A stretch of DNA of 5,010 bases, taken from contig JAEZHR010000309.1 of NCBI GenBank assembly GCA_023416415.1, forward strand, positions 1 through 5,010, read 5' to 3'. The notes below the pieces were generated by a model. It was not told the origin of the DNA. It searched no databases and saw only the letters and a program-made list of their open reading frames with translations. Within the stretch, counting starts at the first letter, position 1. Each line of letters begins with the position of its first letter. Origin of the DNA: Pseudomonadota bacterium (GTDB taxonomy: Bacteria; Pseudomonadota; Gammaproteobacteria; Burkholderiales; Burkholderiaceae_D). This document shows, piece after piece, positions 1-5,010 of the stretch. The position numbers and the translations under genes were made by a program.

Positions 1-8
1 TGTATTCT

Positions 9-929
9 ATGGCGACGACAACTTCGGCTCTTGGCCCAATGCACGATCACCCTTCGGGTGCCAGACTGACTGACCCCAAACCACAGCGCTCCCTGTTCGA
101 ACGACTGACAGCGCTGATCTCCCCCGAACCGGAAAACCGCTCCGAACTGCTGATCATCCTGCAGGATGCCCACCAGCGCGGACTGATCGACGCCGATGCG
201 CTGTCGATGATTGAAGGCGTATTCCAGGTTTCCGATCTTTCCGCGCGCGACATCATGGTGCCGCGTCCGCAAATGGATGTCATCGACCTCACCAAGCCGA
301 TCGAGGAATGGATGCCGATGGTGCTGGAAACGGCGCACTCGCGATTTCCCGCCATTGAAGGCGACCGCGACAAGGTGGTCGGCATCCTGCTCGCCAAGGA
401 CTTGCTGCGCTACTACGCGGAAGAACACTTCGATGTGCGCGACATGCTGCGTCCGGCCATCTTCATTCCGGAGTCCAAGCAGCTCAACGTGCTGCTGCGC
501 GACTTCCGCGCCAACCGCAACCACATGGCCATCGTGGTCGACGAATACGGCGGCGTATCCGGTCTGATCACGATCGAGGACGTGCTGGAACAGATCGTCG
601 GCGACATCGAGGACGAGTACGACTTCGACGAAGAAGAAGACAACATCCTGCCCGTGCACGATGGGGCCAAGGGCCTGCGCTGGCGTGTGCGTGCGCTGAC
701 CGAAATCAGCCAGTTCAACGAAGAACTGGGTTCCGATTTCTCCGACGAGGATGCCGACACCATCGGCGGACTGGTCGCCAACCACCTCGGGCGCGTGCCG
801 CGTCGCGGCGACATCTTCGACATCGAAAACCTGCGCTTCGAAGTCTTGCGCGCCGACGCCCGCCAGGTGCATGTGTTGCTGGTCGAGAAACTTCCGGCCG
901 CAAGCGTGGCAGCGCGGGAAGAGCATTGA
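9..929 (+). CDS. corC: CorC/YbeX-type CBS-domain protein (short, soluble HlyC/CorC family)
   Basis: The 306-residue protein is cytosolic. A pair of CBS domains covers about residues 77-135 (DIMVPRPQMD at 81-90, HSRFPAIEGD at 110-119) and 147-205 (MAIVVDEYGGVSGLITIED at 173-191). An acidic linker (YDFDEEED, 204-211) leads to a C-terminal CorC_HlyC domain at about 222-296 (DTIGGLVANHLGRVPRRGD, 250-268). There is no N-terminal DUF21/CNNM membrane domain, so this is the short YbeX type, close in length to E. coli CorC (292 aa). CBS pairs in this family bind adenine nucleotides. The family has been linked to Mg/Co homeostasis and, for YbeX, to ribosome-related phenotypes; which applies here is inference. 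The start is uncertain: only 8 nt lie upstream of ATG 9, and an in-frame ATG at 39 (Met11) is a plausible alternative because conserved sequence begins only near residue 27. The gene ends 19 nt before lnt, the same neighbour as in E. coli. I expect ybeY just left of the window, but it is not visible. Confidence 0.95.
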   Translation: MATTTSALGPMHDHPSGARLTDPKPQRSLFERLTALISPEPENRSELLIILQDAHQRGLIDADALSMIEGVFQVSDLSARDIMVPRPQMDVIDLTKPIEEWMPMVLETAHSRFPAIEGDRDKVVGILLAKDLLRYYAEEHFDVRDMLRPAIFIPESKQLNVLLRDFRANRNHMAIVVDEYGGVSGLITIEDVLEQIVGDIEDEYDFDEEEDNILPVHDGAKGLRWRVRALTEISQFNEELGSDFSDEDADTIGGLVANHLGRVPRRGDIFDIENLRFEVLRADARQVHVLLVEKLPAASVAAREEH

Positions 930-948
930 TCCACTCTTTCAGCCTTCC

Positions 949-2484
949 ATGACTGGCGTAAGCGCTGGCGCGCGGCCCTTGCCCCGCATGCCCGCCGCCC
1001 CTGCGCTCGCCCTGGGCGCGGGCGCGATCAATGTCTTTGCATTCGCCCCCTTCGGCCTGTGGCCGCTGCAGATTCTCACGCTGGCGCTGGTTTTCCGTTT
1101 GGCCATGCGGGCTTCGTCCGCGCGCACCGCGGCTCTGATCGGCTGGGCCTATGGAAGCGGCTGGTTGATTGCAGGGGTGCACTGGCTCTATATCAGCATG
1201 AACCGTTACGGCGGATTGCCCGGCTGGATGGCCGGCATCGCTGTCGTGGCACTGGGTGTTGCACTGGGCCTGTTCGCCGCGATCGCGCTCGGCGGCTCGC
1301 GCTGGCTGAGCCGGCGCTGGAACATCGGCACGATGCCGATGGCGCTCCTGGTGCTGCCGGCCGCATGGGCGCTGGCCGAATGGTCGCGCGGCTGGGTATT
1401 GACTGGCTTTCCCTGGATCGGGTCGGGCTACGCGCATACCGTCGGGCCGCTGGCCGGCTTCGCGCCCGTGGTCGGCGTCTACGGACTGGCATGGATTTCC
1501 GCTCTGCTCGCCGCCTGCCTTGCCCTGCTGCCGCAACACCGCTGGCCGCTCGTGCTCGGGGCTGGCGTGCTGATCGGCGGTTTTGCGCTAAAGGACGTCG
1601 CATGGACGCAACCGCACGGTGAAGCAATCAGCGTACGTCTGCTGCAGGGAAACGTCCCACAGGACCTGAAATTCCGCGAAATCGATCAAACGCTCGCGCT
1701 TTACGACGCGATAATCACCGCGCAGCCGGCCGACCTGATTGCCACCCCCGAAACCGCCATCCCCATGCTGGCGTCCCGTCTGCCACCGAAATACCTCGAT
1801 TCGCTGGCTGCCTTCGCGCGCGAATCGGGCAGCCACATCGCGCTCGGCATTCCGGTCGCCATTTCCGGCGAGGGCTATGCCAACAGCGTGCTCGGCATCG
1901 CTCCGGATGCGCAGACCTACCGCTACGACAAGCACCATCTGGTGCCCTTTGGAGAATTCATTCCCTTCGGCGCGCAGTGGTTCGTCGACATGATGCAGAT
2001 CCCCCTTGGCGACTTCGCGCGCGGCAATCGCATTCAGCCGCCGATGGCCGTGCGTGACCAATGGGTGCTGCCGAATATCTGCTATGAGGATTTGTTCGGC
2101 GAGGAAATCGCGGCCCAGCTGCGCGCCAGCGCCTCCGGCCAGATTCCGCAGGCCACGCTGCTGCTCAACGTCTCCAACATCGCCTGGTTCGGCGACTCGA
2201 TTGCCGTACCCCAGCACCTGCAGGTGTCGCAGATGCGCGCGCTCGAACTCGGCCGCCCCATGCTGCGCGCGACCAATACCGGCGCCACCGCGGTAATCCG
2301 CCCTGACGGCAGCATCCAGGCGCAGCTTGCCCCGTTCGCGCGCGGCGTCCTTCATGCCGAGGTGCAGGGCTACGCGGGCACCACGCCCTATGTCCGCTTC
2401 GGCAATGCCCCGGTCGTGCTGCTTGCCCTCGCGCTGCTGGCGGCAGCATGCATGATCGGCCGCAACCCCGGCAAAAACCGCTAA
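949..2484 (+). CDS. lnt: Apolipoprotein N-acyltransferase
   Basis: Lnt moves an acyl chain from a phospholipid to the N-terminal cysteine of diacylglyceryl apolipoproteins, the last step of lipoprotein maturation, acting at the periplasmic face of the inner membrane. From ATG 949 the protein is 511 aa, against 512 in E. coli. Residues 17-215 hold about seven hydrophobic segments and 487-503 a final one. Between them lies a nitrilase-like domain (about 225-475). The expected triad is present: Glu268 (ATPETA), Lys328 (YRYDKHHLVPFGEF) and Cys378 (PNICYEDLFG), matching E. coli E267/K335/C387. Also visible are QGNVPQ (233-238), a second conserved Glu336, WFGDS (413-417) and LRATNTGATAVI (439-450). 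The frame is open upstream to 751, but that part overlaps corC in another frame and lacks family similarity. The start has no good Shine-Dalgarno; the purine run GGGAAGAG (916-923) is about 25 nt away. Met14 (ATG 988) is the alternative. The 19-nt gap to corC suggests one transcript. Confidence 0.96.
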   Translation: MTGVSAGARPLPRMPAAPALALGAGAINVFAFAPFGLWPLQILTLALVFRLAMRASSARTAALIGWAYGSGWLIAGVHWLYISMNRYGGLPGWMAGIAVVALGVALGLFAAIALGGSRWLSRRWNIGTMPMALLVLPAAWALAEWSRGWVLTGFPWIGSGYAHTVGPLAGFAPVVGVYGLAWISALLAACLALLPQHRWPLVLGAGVLIGGFALKDVAWTQPHGEAISVRLLQGNVPQDLKFREIDQTLALYDAIITAQPADLIATPETAIPMLASRLPPKYLDSLAAFARESGSHIALGIPVAISGEGYANSVLGIAPDAQTYRYDKHHLVPFGEFIPFGAQWFVDMMQIPLGDFARGNRIQPPMAVRDQWVLPNICYEDLFGEEIAAQLRASASGQIPQATLLLNVSNIAWFGDSIAVPQHLQVSQMRALELGRPMLRATNTGATAVIRPDGSIQAQLAPFARGVLHAEVQGYAGTTPYVRFGNAPVVLLALALLAAACMIGRNPGKNR

Positions 2485-2487
2485 AAT
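2482..2487 (+). promoter_or_regulatory. Possible -10 box of an internal promoter for glyQS
   Basis: TAAAAT matches the sigma-70 -10 consensus at 5 of 6 positions and overlaps the TAA stop of lnt. Transcription from it would start near 2494 and leave a leader of about 50 nt before glyQ. No convincing -35 is present: the hexamers at 16-18 bp spacing match TTGACA at only about 2 of 6 positions, and there is no TGn extension. The call rests on the hexamer and on its position just before an essential gene pair, so it is tentative. Confidence 0.25.
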
Positions 2488-2510
2488 CGGGGGCTTTCGC
2501 CCATTCACCA

Positions 2511-2536
2511 GGTTGCGCGGCGCCCCTGCCGCAACC
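2511..2536 (+). promoter_or_regulatory. Hairpin in the lnt-glyQ leader
   Basis: GGTTGCG (2511-2517) is a perfect inverted repeat of CGCAACC (2530-2536), giving a 7-bp stem with a 12-nt GC-rich loop. It ends 9 nt before the glyQ ATG at 2546, so in RNA it would lie where a ribosome binding site is expected. No T-run follows, so it is not an intrinsic terminator. A role in glyQ translation is inference; a chance stem in GC-rich DNA is also possible. Confidence 0.35.
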
Positions 2537-2545
2537 GCCTCGATC

Positions 2546-3463
2546 ATGCTCACATTTCAACAAGTCATCCTGAAGCTGCAGGAGTACTGGGACGCGCAAG
2601 GCTGCGCCCTGCTCCAGCCCTATGACATGGAGGTCGGCGCCGGCACTTCGCACACGGCCACCTTCCTGCGCGCGATCGGTCCGGAACCCTGGCGCGCCGC
2701 CTACGTGCAGCCTTCGCGCCGCCCCAAGGACGGACGCTACGGAGAAAACCCGAACCGCCTGCAGCACTACTACCAATACCAGGTGGTGCTCAAGCCGGCG
2801 CCCGAAAACATCCTCGACCTTTATCTCGGTTCGCTGGAAGCCCTCGGTCTGGACCTGAAACAGAACGATGTGCGCTTCGTCGAAGACGACTGGGAAAACC
2901 CGACGCTGGGCGCCTGGGGGCTTGGCTGGGAAGTCTGGCTCAACGGCATGGAGGTCACCCAGTTCACCTATTTCCAGCAGGTCGGCGGCATCGACTGCAA
3001 GCCAATCACCGGTGAGATCACCTACGGGCTGGAACGCCTGGCGATGTATCTGCAGGGCGTGGACAACGTCTACGATCTGAAATGGACCGAGAGCCTGACC
3101 TACGGTGACGTCTACAAACAAAACGAAATCGAGCAGTCGACCTACAACTTCGAATACAGCGACACCGGGTTCCTGTTCACAGCATTCAGCGCATACGAAA
3201 AGCAGGCGCTTCACCTGATGGAAGCCAAACTCGCCCTACCCGCTTATGAGCAAGTACTGAAGGCAGCACACACATTCAACCTGCTGGATGCGCGGGGTGC
3301 AATTTCGGTCACCGAACGCGCCGCCTACATCGGACGCATCCGCAATCTCGCGCGCAGTGTCGCAAAAAGCTACCTGGAGAGCCGCGCCCGCCTCGGCTTC
3401 CCGATGGCCAAGCCTGAACACGCGGCTGAAGTGCTCGCACAAATACAGAAAGAAGCAGCATGA
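2546..3463 (+). CDS. glyQ: Glycine--tRNA ligase, alpha subunit
   Basis: This is the catalytic alpha subunit of the bacterial alpha2beta2 glycyl-tRNA synthetase, a cytosolic class II enzyme that activates glycine with ATP and charges tRNA-Gly. The protein is 305 aa, against 303 in E. coli. Family blocks are continuous: LLQPYDMEVGAGTSH (22-36), the motif 2 region SRRPKDGRYGENPNRLQHYY (57-76), WENPTLGAWGLGWEVWLNG (116-134), FTYFQQVGG (140-148), the motif 3 region GEITYGLERLAMYLQ (156-170), then EQSTYNFEY (196-204) and the helical C-terminal part with FNLLDARGAISVTER (244-258). ATG 2546 is chosen because MLTFQQ is the expected family N-terminus. An in-frame TTG at 2513 would add 11 residues (RGAPAATASI-like) with no family support. 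No clear Shine-Dalgarno precedes the ATG; the region is C-rich and contains a hairpin. The TGA stop overlaps the glyS start by 4 nt, so the two are probably translationally coupled. The gene appears intact. Confidence 0.98.
   Translation: MLTFQQVILKLQEYWDAQGCALLQPYDMEVGAGTSHTATFLRAIGPEPWRAAYVQPSRRPKDGRYGENPNRLQHYYQYQVVLKPAPENILDLYLGSLEALGLDLKQNDVRFVEDDWENPTLGAWGLGWEVWLNGMEVTQFTYFQQVGGIDCKPITGEITYGLERLAMYLQGVDNVYDLKWTESLTYGDVYKQNEIEQSTYNFEYSDTGFLFTAFSAYEKQALHLMEAKLALPAYEQVLKAAHTFNLLDARGAISVTERAAYIGRIRNLARSVAKSYLESRARLGFPMAKPEHAAEVLAQIQKEAA
3447..3455 (+). promoter_or_regulatory. Shine-Dalgarno-like purine run for glyS
   Basis: AGAAAGAAG lies inside the 3' end of glyQ, 4 nt before the glyS ATG at 3460. 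It only partly matches AGGAGG, but it is the sole purine-rich stretch at the right distance. Together with the ATGA overlap it fits termination-reinitiation coupling between the two subunits. It supports ATG 3460 as the start. Confidence 0.4.
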
Positions 3464-5010
3464 GCACCAAGAATCTCCTCGTAGAACTGTTTGTCGAAGA
3501 ATTGCCCCCAAAAGCGCTGAAAAAGATTGGGGAGGCGTTTGCATCGACTCTGGAAACTTCCCTGAAATCGCAGGGATTGCTGTCGGACGGTAGCACTTGT
3601 ACTGGCTTCGCCTCACCGCGTCGTCTCGGCGCGCGCATCACAAATGTGGCCTCGCAGGCAGCAGACAAACCGCTATCGCAGAAGCTGATGCCGGTTTCGG
3701 TCGGCCTTGATGCAAACGGCAGGCCCACGCCCGCGCTGCTGAAAAAACTGGCCACGCTCGGCGTCGATGAATCCGCAGTCGCCGGTCTGAAGCGCGAACA
3801 TGATGGTAAAGCCGATGCGCTGTACTTCAATAGCATCGCCAAGGGCGCAACACTTGCCGAGGGCCTGCAAAAGGCACTGGAAGAAGCACTCGCGAAGTTG
3901 CCGATCCCGAAAGTGATGACCTACCAACTCGGTGACGGCTGGAGCACGGTGAACTTCGTACGCCCGGCACACGGGCTGATCATCCTGCACGGCAGCGATG
4001 TCGTTCCCGTCTCGATACTCGGTCTGCAATCCGGCAATGCGACACACGGCCATCGCTTCGAAGCCAGTGTCGATCCGATCGTGATCCGGGACGCCGACAG
4101 CTATGAAGACCAACTCGAAAAGGAAGGCGCCGTCATTGCCAGCTACGAGAAGCGTAGCCGTACATTGATTCACGAACTGCGCGAAGCGGCAAAACGATTA
4201 AATGCGAGACTGGAAGTCGAAGATGTTTCGGGCCTGACTGATCAGGACGCGGAAGAAATTTTGCTTGACCATCCCTTGGTTCAGGAAGTGACTTCTCTTG
4301 TCGAACGTCCGAACGTATTGATTTGTGAATTCGAAAAGGAGTTTCTGGAAGTGCCGCAGGAATGTCTGATCCTGACGATGAAGGCCAACCAGAAATACTT
4401 CCCGCTGCTCGATGCAAACGGAAAACTGACCAACAAGTTCCTGGTCGTTTCAAACATCCGTCCGGCCGACACGAGCGCGGTAGTTGGCGGCAATGAGCGC
4501 GTGGTGCGCCCGCGCCTGGCCGACGCCAAATTCTTCTTCGAACAGGACAAGAAGAAGAAGCTTGAACAGCGTGTGCCGGGCCTGGCCAACGTCGTCTATC
4601 ACAACAAGCTGGGCACGCAAGGCGAACGTACGCAGCGCGTGCAGAAGCTCGCCGGGAAGATCGCCGCCGCATTGAACGGGGACGTGGCGCTCGCCGAGCG
4701 TGCCGCCCTGCTCGCCAAGGCCGACCTGCTGACCGACATGGTCGGTGAGTTCCCTGAATTGCAAGGCATCATGGGCACCTACTATGCGCGCCATGACGGC
4801 GAGCCGGAGGAAGTGGCACTGGCCGCCTCCGAGCACTACCAGCCGCGCTTCGCCGGCGACGCCCTGCCCGCCACGCAAACCGGCACCATCGTCGCGCTGG
4901 CCGACAAGCTGGAAACCCTGGTCGGCATCTGGGGCATCGGCCTGCAGCCGACCGGCGACAAGGACCCGTTCGCTCTGCGCCGCCACGCATTGGGCATCCT
5001 GCGCATGCTG
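3460..5010 (+). CDS. glyS: Glycine--tRNA ligase, beta subunit (3' end outside window)
   Basis: This is the beta subunit of the alpha2beta2 glycyl-tRNA synthetase. It is needed for tRNA-Gly recognition and carries the tRNA-binding domains, while GlyQ does the catalysis. From ATG 3460 the frame stays open for 517 codons to the window edge. E. coli GlyS is 689 aa, so roughly 170-200 codons are missing, mainly the anticodon-binding C-terminal part. Recognisable blocks are LLVELFVEELPPKAL (6-20), ASPRRLGARI (51-60), LAKLPIPKVM (144-153), VNFVRPAHGL (164-173), LTMKANQKYFPLLD (305-318), GGNERVVRPRLADAKFFFEQD (343-363), NKLGTQGERTQRV (382-394), KADLLTDMVGEFPELQGIMG (420-439), then the HD-like region EHYQPRFAGDALP (458-470) and TGDKDPFALRRHALGILR (498-515). 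KKKK at 364-367 is part of the family's lysine-rich stretch. No frameshift or stop is seen. GC content differs strongly along the gene: about 48% at 4141-4440 and about 69% at 4681-4980 by hand count. Confidence 0.97.
   Translation, partial: MSTKNLLVELFVEELPPKALKKIGEAFASTLETSLKSQGLLSDGSTCTGFASPRRLGARITNVASQAADKPLSQKLMPVSVGLDANGRPTPALLKKLATLGVDESAVAGLKREHDGKADALYFNSIAKGATLAEGLQKALEEALAKLPIPKVMTYQLGDGWSTVNFVRPAHGLIILHGSDVVPVSILGLQSGNATHGHRFEASVDPIVIRDADSYEDQLEKEGAVIASYEKRSRTLIHELREAAKRLNARLEVEDVSGLTDQDAEEILLDHPLVQEVTSLVERPNVLICEFEKEFLEVPQECLILTMKANQKYFPLLDANGKLTNKFLVVSNIRPADTSAVVGGNERVVRPRLADAKFFFEQDKKKKLEQRVPGLANVVYHNKLGTQGERTQRVQKLAGKIAAALNGDVALAERAALLAKADLLTDMVGEFPELQGIMGTYYARHDGEPEEVALAASEHYQPRFAGDALPATQTGTIVALADKLETLVGIWGIGLQPTGDKDPFALRRHALGILRML

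Noticed and set aside
751..948. Upstream extension of the lnt frame into corC
   Set aside because: These 66 codons overlap corC in another frame and encode a Ser/Thr/Cys-rich stretch without Lnt similarity. Starting at 949 gives the normal family length.
715..1539. Long minus-strand open frame of 274 codons across the corC end and lnt start
   Set aside because: It is antisense to two conserved genes. Its translation is rich in Arg, Gln, Gly, Pro and His with no recognisable domain, as expected for the complement of GC-rich coding DNA.
2489..2503. GGGC-TTTC-GCCC mini-hairpin after lnt as a terminator
   Set aside because: The stem has only 4 bp and no T-run follows, so it does not qualify as an intrinsic terminator.
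2513..2545. TTG start for glyQ adding 11 residues
   Set aside because: The added residues have no family support, the TTG lies inside the hairpin stem, and ATG 2546 gives the canonical MLTFQQ N-terminus.
2485..2545. Glycine riboswitch or T-box upstream of glyQ
   Set aside because: At 61 nt the gap is too short for a normal glycine aptamer or T-box, and neither consensus is visible.
1588..2553. Minus-strand open frame of 321 codons opposite lnt
   Set aside because: It lies wholly opposite the conserved nitrilase domain of lnt, shows no family motifs, and has no separate promoter or ribosome binding site that I can see.
2165..3214. Minus-strand open frame of 349 codons opposite lnt and glyQ
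   Set aside because: It crosses the lnt-glyQ gap and mirrors the codon structure of both genes. It is longer than glyQ, but no protein family is recognisable and its C-terminal part is a low-complexity Arg/Gly run.
4546..4562. GAAGAAGAAG-type repeat in glyS as a microsatellite or phase-variable tract
   Set aside because: It is a 3-nt-period lysine run within a conserved lysine-rich part of GlyS, so length changes would not shift the frame and nothing suggests variation.

Overview
The window holds four tightly packed housekeeping genes, all on the + strand: corC/ybeX (9..929), lnt (949..2484), glyQ (2546..3463) and the first 517 codons of glyS (3460..5010, running off the right edge). No mobile element, CRISPR array, tRNA, rRNA or integration scar is visible. 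The only non-coding DNA is 8 nt at the left edge, 19 nt between corC and lnt, and 61 nt between lnt and glyQ.

The host looks like a betaproteobacterium, most likely Burkholderiales or Rhodocyclales. The reasons are the GC-rich DNA, protein sequences that resemble betaproteobacterial CorC, Lnt and GlyQ as I remember them, the heterotetrameric (alpha/beta) type of glycyl-tRNA synthetase, and the order corC-lnt-glyQ-glyS. As I recall, that order is common in this class, usually downstream of phoH and ybeY. A genus cannot be named from this sequence alone.

Left half (1..2484): corC encodes a soluble two-CBS protein of the CorC/YbeX type. It is followed after 19 nt by lnt, the inner-membrane enzyme that adds the third acyl chain to lipoproteins. 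The spacing implies co-transcription. All three residues expected of the Lnt catalytic triad are present.

Right half (2485..5010): a short leader carrying a possible -10 box and a 7-bp hairpin precedes glyQ. glyQ and glyS overlap by 4 nt (ATGA), an arrangement that suits 1:1 synthesis of the alpha2beta2 GlyRS. glyS is intact as far as it can be read, but its last part (roughly 170-200 codons judged against E. coli GlyS) lies outside the window.

I did not find a previously undescribed system here. The points most worth a second look are the lnt-glyQ leader (possible internal promoter plus hairpin, with no clear Shine-Dalgarno for glyQ) and a marked change of base composition inside glyS.
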